Shown here: positions 12,401 to 21,819 of the stretch, one piece after another
How the letters are laid out: each line of letters opens with the position of its first letter
How positions within the stretch are numbered: position 1 is the first letter of the stretch
Assembly: GCF_042186555.1 (NCBI RefSeq)
Contig: NC_133330.1
Span: 344,262,575 to 344,326,574, forward strand
DNA: 64,000 nucleotides
Reading direction: 5' to 3'
Origin: Aquarana catesbeiana
Taxonomy: Eukaryota > Chordata > Amphibia > Anura > Ranidae
The notes under the pieces: generated by a model
Told to the model about the DNA's origin: nothing
Databases searched by the model: none
What the model saw: only the letters and a program-made list of their open reading frames with translations
Program-made: the position numbers and the translations under genes

Positions 12401-13028
12401 AGTGCTCAAGGAGCTCCTCAAAGTAGTCGTCAAGCATGTAGACAGCTTTGGCACCAAGACTCAGCTGAGTGCCATCAAGCTGGTTGACGCTGTTGTTCAA
12501 AAATTCAAATCTTGTCTCTGCAGCTCTATAGCTGATGTGTTGTGGGAGCATATGACGCTACTTTCACTGAAGGTCCACAGCTGTGACCCCGAGGTGTCGT
12601 CATCCGCGGAGACAATGCTACGTCACTGCCTTCCTCATCTCCTTAGATGGCAACCCGTGTCACTGCTATGTTGGAGAAGACAATATAGGGCAGCTAAGAC
12701 AAAGGAAGAGCGCCTAGACTGCATTTACAGCCTCCTTCAGAAGAACAATCTCCTAAAGCTAGAGCTCCTTTTTTGCGGGAACATATTGTCTGATATCAGA
12801 GACTCCGATGCACTTGTTAGATTTGTTCGCCAACTAAGAGACACGATCCCTTACTCGGACCTGTTAGCTACAGAACTGAGAACTCTCTACATGGAACTGC
12901 ATACATCTAGCTTAGACAAACATACAGCGAGAAAGGCACAACACGTAATCAAAATCCTGAAAGAAAAGTGGCGCTGCCTGGGAACGCCCTGCCAGAAAGG
13001 CACCGAATCCGGGGATTACTGGTGGTAG
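9471..13028 (+). CDS. Ser-Pro-rich tandem-repeat protein with C-terminal HEAT/ARM-like helical domain, 1185 aa
   Basis: A single uninterrupted frame. Residues 1-44 form a short N-terminus with a basic cluster WKRRRRR (22-28), possibly a nuclear signal. Residues 45 to about 747 are thirty 24-residue repeats of the form PKKSLE-x3-SPPLVP-x-SPEII-x-T-x, each with two Ser-Pro sites, probably disordered. Residues 758-1185 are non-repetitive, Leu/Lys-rich and strongly helical (for example IELYILILLYELVG and LLKVVVKHVDSF), and look like an armadillo/HEAT-type solenoid. It may be related to the Maestro-HEAT (MROH) proteins, but I do not recognise a specific family. The stop follows GDYWW. An upstream promoter-like segment and a plausible splice acceptor support expression. 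Another possible start is Met33 or, for the helical domain alone, Met758. The antisense 638-codon frame across the repeats is a by-product. Function is unknown. I am fairly confident the helical domain is coding and less sure the whole repeat region is translated. Confidence 0.65.
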   Translation: MCYLQELHTAFMLVLSSCRALWKRRRRRNAPPMAPSSPEAITVTPKKSLERPISPPLVPCSPEIISTMPKKSLECSVSPPLVPDSPEIITTMPKKSLERPISPLLTVCSPEIITTTPKKSLECSISPPLVPDSPEIISTMPKKSLECSISPPLVPDSPEIISTMPKKSLECSISPPLVPDSPEIISTMPKKSLECSVSPPLVPCSPEIISTMPKKSLECSVSPPLVPCSPEIITTTPKKSLECSISPPLVPDSPEIISTMPKKSLEHPNSPPLVPCSPEIISTTPKKSLEHPISPLLTVCSPEIITTTPKKSLECLISPPLVPDSPEIISTMAKKSLECSISPPLVPCSPEIICTMPKKSLEHPISPLLVPHSPEIISTMPKKSLEHPNSPPLVPCLPEIITTMPKKSLERPISPLLTVCSPEIITTTPKKSLECSISPPLVPDSPEIISTMPKKSLECSISPPLVPCSPEIISTMPKKSLECSISPPLVLCSPEIISTTPKKSLERPIPPPLVLCSQETITTTPKKSLELPISPPLVLCSPEIISTMPKKSLELPISPPLVPWSPEIICTMPKKSLERPISPLLTVCSPEIFTTKSKKSLECSFSAPLVPCSLEIISTMPKKSLERPISSTLVPCSPEIIYTMPKKSLERPISTLLTVCSPEIITTTPKNSLECSISPLLVPCSPEIISTMPKKSLERPISPPLVPCSQETIATTPKKSLERPISPLLVSCSPGIICTTSKKSWECPNLSSWSFINMRPEELEKKVKVLLEGLKTGQVPQDHKEVVYKYIKQVMRFREDMMKEVVSVVVKDMLEAERESCKDIELYILILLYELVGSHINQETYEDLGSGICISNKVYRCMKNFLSCSQLHKKRVATTFIAELLANAMELSDEEHRFLMAKMIDLLSEYDPTILFSALDCIQHLLQQSPKVAAKFKNELTKALTKQIRPHQSLMNTKLMDTALASIDLFKRRFKSKVLKELLKVVVKHVDSFGTKTQLSAIKLVDAVVQKFKSCLCSSIADVLWEHMTLLSLKVHSCDPEVSSSAETMLRHCLPHLLRWQPVSLLCWRRQYRAAKTKEERLDCIYSLLQKNNLLKLELLFCGNILSDIRDSDALVRFVRQLRDTIPYSDLLATELRTLYMELHTSSLDKHTARKAQHVIKILKEKWRCLGTPCQKGTESGDYWW
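9603..11712 (+). repeat. 72-bp coding minisatellite, 30 units in strict register
   Basis: The anchor CCCAAGAAGAGTTTGGA starts at 9603 and recurs every 72 bp to 11691 (there TCTAAAAAGAG), with no length change that I can find. Variation falls in a few positions: GAACGT/GAGTGT/GAGCAT, CCGGAC/CCGTGC/CAGTATGC, ATGCCC/ACGCCC. An ACTGCTGACAGTATG variant unit recurs several times and suggests a higher-order pattern. Confidence 0.95.
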
Positions 13029-13070
13029 GCGGGTGCCATGCCTAGCTGGGATTTTTGGCTTGTGGTGCCC

Positions 13071-13352
13071 CAGAACGCCCAAGAAGAGTTTGGAATGTCC
13101 AGTCTCTCCACCGCTGGTGCCATGCTCACCAGAGATCATGAGCACAAAGCCCAAGAAGAGTTTGGAGCATCCAATCTCTCCACCACTGGCATCGTGCTCA
13201 CCGGAGATAATGCCCAAAAAAGTGTTGGGAATGCCCAAACCTTTTATCACTGAGGTTTATCACTATGACACCTGAGGAGCTTGAGAAGGTCAAAGTCCTC
13301 CTGGAAGGACTGAAGGCAGGCCAGGTTCCGCAGGACCACAAGGGGGTTATGT
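13071..13352 (+). pseudogene. Truncated tandem duplicate of the repeat/HEAT junction
   Basis: Just 50 bp after the stop of the large frame the 72-bp repeat resumes, with units anchored at 13078, 13150 and a shortened one at 13213. It is followed by a copy of the sequence that opens the helical domain: ATGACACCTGAGGAGCTTGA at 13264, matching 11742 onward, and then KVLLEGLKAGQVPQDHKG. Compared with the parent it lacks one Lys codon. Homology ends near 13352, where the next minisatellite starts. It cannot encode a helical domain and is a decayed partial gene copy. Confidence 0.8.
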
Positions 13353-15215
13353 GTGTATACTGGGGAGACAGACTGACCTAAGGGGTAGGGGGGATTGTAC
13401 TGGAGGGGACAGACTGACCTGAGAGGGATTGTACTGGGGGGGACAGATTGACCTGGGGTTGATTATACCGGGGAACAGACTAATCTGGGGGAGGGGAAAG
13501 GATTATATTGGGGGACAGACCGACCTGGGGGGATTATACTGGGGGGACAGCTTGACCTGGGGGGGATTACACTGGGGGCAGAATGACCTGAGTGAGGGAA
13601 GTATTTTCCAGGGGGACAGACTGACCTTGGGGGGGGGTTATACTGGAGGATAGACTGGCCTAGTGGGATTATACTGGAGGATAGACTGACCTAGTGGGAT
13701 TATACTGGAGGATAGACTGACTTAGTGGGTTTATACTGGAGGATAGACTGACCTAGTGGGATTATACTGGGGGGACAGATTGACCCAAGGGGGAGGGGGA
13801 AAGATTATACTGGGGGACAGACTGACCTAAGGGGGGGGTTGTACTGGAGGGGAAAGACTGACCTGAGAGGGATTGTACTGGGGGGGCAGGTTGACCTGGG
13901 GGGGAGGGGGAAGGATTATACTGGGGGACAGACTGACCTAAGGGGGAGGGGGTTGTACTGGAGAGGACAGACTGACCTGAGAGGGATTTTACTGGGGGGA
14001 CAGATTGACCTGGGGGAAGGATTATACTGGAGGATAGACTGACCTAGTGGGATTATACTGGGGGGACAGATTGACCTGGGGGAGGGGGAAGTATTATACT
14101 GGGGGACAGACTGACCTAAGGGGGAGGAGGGGATTATACTGGAAGGGACAGACTGACCTGAGAGGGATTGACCTGGGGGGGAGGATTATACTGGGGAAGA
14201 GACTGACCTGGGGGGACAGATTGACCTGGGGGAGGGGGAAGTATTATACTGGGGGACAGACTGACCTAAGGGGGAGGGGGTTGTACTGGAGAGGACAGAC
14301 TGGCCTGAGAGGGATTTTACTGGGGGGACAGATTGACCTGGGGGAAGGATTATACTGGAGGATAGACTGACCTAGTGGGATTATACTGGGGGGACAGATT
14401 GACCTGGGGGAGGGGGAAGTATTATACTGGGGGACAGACTGACCTAAGGGGGAGGAGGGGATTATACTGGAAGGGACAGACTGACCTGAGAGGGATTGAC
14501 CTGGGGGGGAGGATTATACTGGGGAACAGACTGACCTGGGGGGACAGATTGACCTGGGGGAGGGGGAAGTATTATACTGGGGGACAGACTGACCTAAGGG
14601 GGAGGGGGTTGTACTGGAGAGGACAGACTGGCCTGAGAGGGATTTTACTGGGGGGACAGATTGACCTGGGGGAAGGATTATACTGGAGGATAGACTGACC
14701 TAGTGGGATTATACTGGGGGGACAGATTGACCTGGGGGAGGGGGAAGTATTATACTGGGGGACAGACTGACCTAAGGGGGAGGAGGGGATTATACTGGAA
14801 GGGACAGACTGACCTGAGAGGGATTGACCTGGGGGGGAGGATTATACTGGGGAACAGACTGACCTGGGGGGACAGATTGACCTGGGGGAGGGGGAAGTAT
14901 TATACTGGGGGACAGACTGACCTAAGGGGGAGGAGGAGATTATACTGGAGGGGACAGACTGACCTGAGAGGGATTGACCTGGGGGGGGGATTATACTGGG
15001 GAACAGACTGACCTGGGGGAGAGTAAGGATTATATAGGGGGACAGACTGACCTGGGGGGATTATACTGGGGAACAGATTCACCTGGTGGGGGCGGTATTA
15101 TACTGGGGAACAGTTTGACCTGGGGGGGGTTATACTGGGGGGCATAATGACCTGAGGGAGGGAAGGATTTTACTGGGGGACAAATTGACCTGGGGGGATT
15201 GTACTGGGGGACAGA
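13353..15215. repeat. ~31-bp minisatellite with a 328-bp higher-order unit
   Basis: The basic motif is TATACTGGGGGACAGACTGA followed by CCTGGGGGGAT, with variable G-run lengths. From about 14042 to 15025 a 328-bp composite unit occurs three times: matching open frames begin at 14047, 14375 and 14703, with near-identical content. No gene. Confidence 0.93.
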
Positions 15216-15879
15216 CTGACCTTGTTTGATTTAACCACGCCCCTGAAGTCCTTCCCACCATTAACACAATTTGGCCACACCCACTGTTCACTGCTGCATG
15301 CTACACGCACCACATTACTCTTCTGCTTGCCGTGCCCAAAGGTGCCCCAGATCTTTTACAATCCTAGCAACACCAATGGCACAATGAAAACCACACCCAG
15401 TATTTATTTAAGCAAGCAATGGGGCCCATGTTATGATCTTGCGCACAGGCCCACTGATTTCATAAAACACCCCTGCATTGTATTTGTACTTTGGCACTTG
15501 AAGCACTTTTCCCCTTTTTTATGTTGTTTTTATTTATGTTTTTGCACCTATACACTGCACTAGACGTGCAGAATGGAAAAATTTGTTTTGTTTTGGATAG
15601 ATTTGTTATGTTACTAATTTTGTTTTGTTGATTCGTTTCGGAATCCGTATGGTTTTGTTTATTCATTTTCTTACGAATTCCAAATTTTCGGAACAATTCA
15701 AATTCGGATTGGTCAATCATTTTTGGAATGAAGAACAGCTGGTTAAGGAGCAGGCCGGGAAGCTGGCCGTCGCGTCCTTAACAACCGATGACTCATCAGG
15801 TTTCCCCGCTAAAAGCTGAAATGTAAACAAAAGAGTGCCAGAAATGAAAAATTCAGGGAAAAAAAACAGCGTGGGGGTC
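15216..15879. other. Non-repetitive-looking AT-rich segment; no gene seen
   Basis: AT-rich sequence with GTTTTG/TTCGTTTCGGAATCCG motifs that look like old interspersed repeat. No frame has recognisable protein similarity and no RNA gene is apparent. Confidence 0.4.
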
Positions 15880-16197
15880 CCCCTTACATCTATATTTGGA
15901 TTGGGGATGTGTCACAAACCATGAAATCAGACCGAGACAGAAATACAGTTAAATCACACTTGTTTAATAATAAAAGTAAATAGAACAAATGTAGTCAAAA
16001 CATAGCCAGAGTTCAAGAGCCGGAACGGATAGTCAGACAAGCCAAACGTCAGGGAGCCGGAGATGAGCGTAGTAAAACAGCAAACAGGATCTGGAGCCAG
16101 AAGGCATGTCAGCCAAACAAGTCTTTAACAGAAATGCAGGAGATAGTCTCTGTGATGTTGACCAAGGCAATGGCAGAGATCCTCTGGACTGGACGGC
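15880..16197. repeat. Left half of an interspersed repeat split by the piggyBac insertion
   Basis: Sequence from about ATTTGGATTGGGGATGTGTC to GGACTGGACGGC directly left of the TTAA at 16198. The DNA right of the second nested element (24188 onward, GTAGGCAGGACTGACGAGCA) reads to me as the continuation of the same frog repeat. Family not identified; the continuity is inferred from memory of this repeat. Confidence 0.5.
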
Positions 16198-17534
16198 TTA
16201 ACCACTTGCCGACCGCCTCACGCAGATATACGTCTCCAGAATGGCACGGGCAGGCAAAATCACGTACCTGGTACGTGATTGCCTTCCCGCGGGCGGGGGG
16301 TCCAATCGGACCCCCCCCCCCGGTGCCAGAGGCGGTCGGCTCTTGTTTGCGGGCAATGAGAGGTGAGGGGGAGGCCATCCATTGTTGGCCACCACCTCCC
16401 GATCACTCCCAGCGAATGAAAATGCTTCCTCTCCCTCTGTAATGTAAACAGAGGGAGAGGAAGTGATGTCATCCCTCCTCGAGCCGGTCTTTTTCGTTCC
16501 GGCGCCGAGGAGAGAAGACATCAAGTAAGTGTACAACACTTCAGTAGAACACGCCAGGCAAACTTGTCACCCCCCAATCACCCCCCTGTACCCCCTGTCA
16601 CACTGACACCAATAGCAGTTTTTTTTTTTTTTTTTTGCATTGGTGTCAGTTTGTGACAGTTATAAGTGTTAGGGCAGTTAGGTTAGCCCCCTTTAGGTCT
16701 GGGGTATCCCCCTTTAGGTCTAGGGTACCCCCCTAACCCCCCCTAATAAAGGTTAACCCCTTGATCACCCCCCCGTCACCAGTGTCGCTAAGCGATCGTT
16801 TTTCTGATCGCTGTATTAGTGACACAGGTGACGCTAGTTAGGGAGGTAAGTATATAGATTCGCTGTCAGTGTTTTATAGCGACAGGGACCCCCATATACT
16901 ACCTACTAAAGGTTTTAACCCCCTGATTGCCCCCTAGTTAACCCTTTCACCAACGATCACCGTATAAGTGTTACGGGTGACGCTGGTTAGTTAGTTTGTT
17001 TTTAATAGTTTATTATAGTTTATTATAGTTTTAGGGCACCCGCCGTTTATTACCTTATAAAGGTTTAACCCCCTAATTGCCCGGCGGTGATATAAGTTAC
17101 GTTTTTAGGATCAGATAAGGTCTGCGTCGCCCCAGGCAGCGTCAGGTTAGCGCCAGTACCGCTAACACCCACGCACGCAGCATACACCTCCCTTAGTGCT
17201 ATAGTATCTGAACGGATCGATATCTGATCCGATCAGATCTATACTAGCGTCCCCAGCAGTTTAGGGTTCCCAAAAACGCAGTGTTAGTGGGATCAGCCCA
17301 GATACCTGCTAGCACCTGCGTTTTCCCCTTCGGCCCAGCCCACCCAAGTGCAGTATCGATCGATAACTGTCACTTACAAAACACTAAGCACACATAACTG
17401 TAGCGTTCGCAGAGTCAGGCCTGATCCCTGCGATCGCTAACAGTTTTTTGGTAGCGTTTTGATACAGTCGCTAACAGTCAGGATCTTTTTTGCCTGTGAG
17501 TCTCACTAGTGTACCCCTAAATTTAGAGCCCAAA

Positions 17535-19499
17535 ATGGCAAATCGAAAGTACACTAGTGAAGAGGCCTACACGTTTCTGAGCATGACAGATAGTGAAGAG
17601 GAAGTCACTCATCTGTCAGATTCAGGCTCAGAATACGATCCTGTAGAGGACAGCGGCTCCATGACAGATAGCTCTGACGACGGAGTTGTGGTCCCTGCCA
17701 AGGTCAGGTGTACCAGACCCCGAACTTCTTCTTCTGTCCTTGAAGTGCAAGAACCACAGGTCCCTCGTATGGAGCAGAGAAGTACTAGTGCCGCTACTCC
17801 TTCTGGTGAACTGGCAAGCACCAGCAGCCTAGTACACCCTGGTCGTACATCCAGCACTGCAGTAACACTTGGTGATGTGGCGAGTCCCATAAGTGCAGTT
17901 CAAGCTGGTGAGGTGGCAAGCACAAGTAGTGTTCCGCTGCCACCAAGAAGAAGAACACAGGCCCGTCGTGCCCATAATGCCCTTCCTGCTGCATTCGCCA
18001 ATCCGAATTGGGAACCCACCACTTCTGCAGCACCCGTACTTCCCCCATTCACTGGCCAACCCGGAATTCAGGTGGAAACAGTTGACTTTACGCCACTGGA
18101 TTTTTATTCGCTGTTTTTCACCGAAGATCTCTATAGATCTATTGTGGACCAAAGCAATTTATACGCTGGTCAACACATCGCTACTATTCCCCAGTCCTCC
18201 CTTGCCAGAGATTGGAAACCAATGACGGTTTCCGAATTTAAGATCTTTCTGGGCCTTTCCCTCCTCATGGGCATATATAAAAAGAGTGAGTTGCGGTCAT
18301 ATTGGTCCACTGACCCAATTTACCATGCACCCGTGTTCTCTGCCTCCATGGCCAGGACACGATACGAGCAGATCTTGCAGTTCATGCACTTCAACGACAA
18401 TGAACTCTGTCGTCCTCGTGGAGACCCTGGATACGATCGGCTCTACAAAATTCGGCCCCTCGTAAACCACTTCAACCAACGTTTTGCAGACTTGTTTACT
18501 CCCCATCAAGTTGTCTACGTTGATGAGTCCCTGATTAAGTTTTCTGGCCGCTTGTCATTCAAACAGTACCTTCCCAGCAAGCGTGCCAGATATGGGGTCA
18601 AGATGTATAAGCTCTGTGACAGGGCCACAGGCTATACATGTAGTTTTATGGTTTACGAGGGAAGAGATAGTCACGTAGAGCCAACAAACTGCCCTGACTA
18701 CATAGGAAGCGCTGGCAAGATAGTGTGGGACTTGGTGTCACCCTTATTCGGAAAGGGGTACCACTTGTACGTGGACAATTATTACACGAGCGTGCCACTT
18801 TTTAGCCACCTTTTTGATCATCAGATTGGAGCATGTGGCACCGTGCGACCTAATCGCCGGGGCTTTCCCCAGCGGCTTGTAGAATCCCGTCTTAGGCTGG
18901 GGGAGAGAGCCTGCTTGAAGTATAATAATTTGCTCGCTATGAAGTGGAGGGACAATAAGAATGTTTTCGTTCTCACCTCCCTTCATGCAGACACGACGGT
19001 CCAAATTACTACGGCGACTGGTGTTGTGGAGAAACCCCTCTGTGTCCACGAATATAACCAAAATATGGGTGGGGTGAACCTCAACGACCAGTTGTTGGCG
19101 CCGTACCTAATTGCCCGTAAGGCCAGACGCTGGTACAAAAAAGTGTCTGTTTATTTATTTCAATTGGCTTTGCTGAACGCTCATGTGCTATACAGAGCTT
19201 CAGGATGGACTGGATCCTTCCTTAAATTCCAGGAAGAGATCGTCAGAGCCCTTCTGTTTCCAGACGGTGCTCCACCTCACCATCCCCAACCAAATGCAGT
19301 AAGCCGGCTGCATGAGAGGCATTTTCAATATGTCCTCCCAAGTACCCCTACACAACGAGCCCCCCAAAAAAGATGTTGTGTCTGCAGCAAGCGCGGATAT
19401 AGGCGTGACACCCGCTATTATTGTCCCTTCTGTCCTGGCAATCCTGGTCTTTGCATTGGTGAATGTTTTGAACGCTACCATACACTAGTGAAGTATTAG
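17535..19499 (+). CDS. piggyBac transposase, PGBD4-like, intact, 654 aa
   Basis: Catalyses cut-and-paste transposition at TTAA sites. The ATG at 17535 is the first in frame; codons upstream back to 17490 lack an ATG. Residues 1 to about 150 are acidic and Ser-rich (SEEEVTHLSDSGSEYDP), typical of the family's disordered N-terminus. The DDE/D core carries Asp330 in VVYVDESLIKFSGRL, Asp414 in HLYVDNYYTSVPLF and Asp518 in GGVNLNDQLL. Spacings of 84 and 104 are close to those of the founding piggyBac enzyme (78 and 101). The conserved ARRWYKK block follows. The C-terminus is a Cys-rich zinc-binding module (CCVCSKRG..YYCPFCPG..LCIGECFERYH), which in this family binds the element's ends. There are no frameshifts or stops, and all catalytic Asp residues are present, so it is a candidate for recent activity. 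Whether it is expressed cannot be judged. Confidence 0.95.
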   Translation: MANRKYTSEEAYTFLSMTDSEEEVTHLSDSGSEYDPVEDSGSMTDSSDDGVVVPAKVRCTRPRTSSSVLEVQEPQVPRMEQRSTSAATPSGELASTSSLVHPGRTSSTAVTLGDVASPISAVQAGEVASTSSVPLPPRRRTQARRAHNALPAAFANPNWEPTTSAAPVLPPFTGQPGIQVETVDFTPLDFYSLFFTEDLYRSIVDQSNLYAGQHIATIPQSSLARDWKPMTVSEFKIFLGLSLLMGIYKKSELRSYWSTDPIYHAPVFSASMARTRYEQILQFMHFNDNELCRPRGDPGYDRLYKIRPLVNHFNQRFADLFTPHQVVYVDESLIKFSGRLSFKQYLPSKRARYGVKMYKLCDRATGYTCSFMVYEGRDSHVEPTNCPDYIGSAGKIVWDLVSPLFGKGYHLYVDNYYTSVPLFSHLFDHQIGACGTVRPNRRGFPQRLVESRLRLGERACLKYNNLLAMKWRDNKNVFVLTSLHADTTVQITTATGVVEKPLCVHEYNQNMGGVNLNDQLLAPYLIARKARRWYKKVSVYLFQLALLNAHVLYRASGWTGSFLKFQEEIVRALLFPDGAPPHHPQPNAVSRLHERHFQYVLPSTPTQRAPQKRCCVCSKRGYRRDTRYYCPFCPGNPGLCIGECFERYHTLVKY

Positions 19500-19856
19500 C
19501 GTAGGGTACAGCATTGCACAGACTAGGCACACTTTCACAGGGTCTCCCAAGATGCCATCGCATTTTGAGAGACCCAAACCTGGTACCAGTTAAAAAAGTT
19601 AAAGTTACTAAAAAAAGTGTAAAAAAAACAAAAAAAAGTAAAAAAAAAAAGAAAAAAACACAAAAAAATATATAAAATAAAAAAAAAACAAAAATAGTTG
19701 TTTTATTGTTCTCTCTCTATTCTCTCTCTATTGTTCTGCTGTTTTTTATTGCATTCTTTACTGCAATGTTTTATTGTTATGTTTTTATCATGTTTGCTTT
19801 ATAGGTATGCAATTTTTTTATACTTTTTTTATTGTTAACCACTTTTTTGTTTTCAG

Positions 19857-20445
19857 GTACGCCATTCAGCTGCAGAGCGGATTTATTTATCTTGACAGCA
19901 ACAGCGTTTGCTCCCACGATACATAAAGCCGTGACTCCAGCACTGTCGGAGGTGATTTCACCACCACAGTTACATACTTCAGCATATATGCCGAAGCGTG
20001 GGGGCAGCAGTGGGTGGAGGAGCGATTTGCTCCTAACTTTTGCGGGAGGATGCCCCCATGCTTCGGCATATATATATTTTAGGTAGGCACAGGTTGCGTT
20101 AAATGTTTTATTTTTTACTATGGTTTTTTTTGTATTTGCTTTGCAGGTATGGTAAGTATTACTGTTATACTGTAATGTTACTTTGTTTTTTTTGTTAACC
20201 ATCATTTGCTTAGCAGGTACGCCATTCAGTTGCAGCGCGGATTTATTTATCTTGACAGCAACAGCGTTTGCTCCCACGATATATAAAGCCGTGACTCCAG
20301 CGCTGTCGGAGGTGATTTCACCACCACAGTTACATACTTCAGCATATATGCCGAAGCGTGGGGGCAGCAGTGGGTGGAGGAGTGATTTGCTCCTAACTTT
20401 TGCGTGAGGATGCCCCCATGCTTCGGCATATATATACGGTGCATG
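19857..20445. repeat. Two ~360-bp tandem units, each with a long hairpin
   Basis: GGTACGCCATTCAG starts a unit at about 19856 and again at about 20216, with near-identical sequence after each. Each unit ends in an inverted repeat: ATATATGCCGAAGCGTGGGG (19984 and 20344) pairs with CCCCATGCTTCGGCATATAT (about 20053 and 20413), with a ~45-bp spacer. The pair lies 3' of the transposase. A 242-codon minus-strand frame covers both copies and is probably not coding. Confidence 0.85.
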
Positions 20446-21819
20446 TATGCCCATCATTAGAAGTGGGTGGATGAAGGGAGGAATTCTAATGGTGGGCATA
20501 CCCACCGATCAATATCTTTTTTTCGTTCAGCCCACAGGCTGCATGAAAAAAAAGTTTACAATATATGCCCAACAAGGACCAGCAACGTACTGGTATGTTT
20601 CTGGACTTTGAGTGGTTATACCAGAATGATGCCTGCAGGTTTAGCTATCATCTTGGTATCATTCTTTTTAGCCAGCGGTCGGCTTTCATGTAAAAGTAAT
20701 CCTAGCGGCTAGTTAGCCTCTAGACTGCTTTTACAAGCAGTGGGAGGGAATGCCCCCCCACCGTCTTCCATGTTTTTCTCTGGCTCCTGTCCCAACAGGG
20801 AACCTGAGAATGCAGCCGGTGATTCAGCCAGCTGACCATAGAGCTGATCAGAGACCAGAATGGCTCCAAACATCTCTATGGCCTAAGAAACCGGAAGCTA
20901 CGAGCATTTCATGACTTAGATTTCGCCGGATGTAAACAGCGTCATTGGGAAATTGGGAAAACATTTTATCACACCGATCTTGGTGTGGTCAGATGCTTTG
21001 AGGGCAGAGGAGAGATCTAGGGTCTAATAGACCCCAATTTTTTCAAAAAAGAGTACCTGTCACTACCTATTGCTATCATAGGGGATATTTACATTCCCTG
21101 AGATAACAATAAAAATGATAAAAAAAAATAAAAATGAAAGGAACAGTTTAAAAATAAGATAAAAAAGAAAAAAAAATAATAAAGAAAAAAAAAAAAAAAA
21201 AAAGCACCCCTGTCCCCCCCCTGCTCTCGCACAAAGGCGAACGCAAGCGTCGGTCTGGCGTCAAATGTAAACAGCAATTGCACCATGCATGTGAGGTATC
21301 ACCGCGAAGGTCAGATCGAGGGCAGTAATTTTAGCAGTAGACCTCCTCTGTAAATCTAAAGTGGTAACCTGTAAAGGCTTTTAAAGGCTTTTAAAAATGT
21401 ATTTAGTTTGTCGCCACTGCACATTTGTGCGCAATTTTAAAGCATGTCATGTTTGGTATCCATGTACTCGGCCTAAGATCATCTTTTTTATTTCATCAAA
21501 CATTTGGGCAATATAGTGTGTTTTAGTGCATTAAAATTTTAAAAAGTGTGTTTTTTCCCCCAAAAATGCGTTTGAAAAATCGCTGCGCAAATACTGTGTG
21601 AAAAAAAAAATGAAACACCCACCATTTTAATCTGTAGGGCATTTGCTTTAAAAAATATATAATGTTTGGGGGTTCAAAGTAATTTTCTTGCAAAAAAAAA
21701 TAATTTTTTCATGTAAACAAAAAGTGTCAGAAAGGGCTTTGTCTTCAAGTGGTTAGAAGAGTGGGTGATGTGTGACATAAGCTTCTAAATGTTGTGCATA
21801 AAATGCCAGGACAGTTCAG
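20446..21819. other. Noncoding interior of the piggyBac element
   Basis: AT-rich sequence with long A and T runs (for example 21115-21205) and no recognisable gene. It includes the internal CAAGTGGTTAG near 21746-21755 that could mark an older element boundary. Confidence 0.5.

Noticed and set aside
17490..17534. Extra 15 residues at the piggyBac transposase N-terminus
   Set aside because: They start from a TTG codon; the first ATG, at 17535, opens the typical acidic N-terminus.
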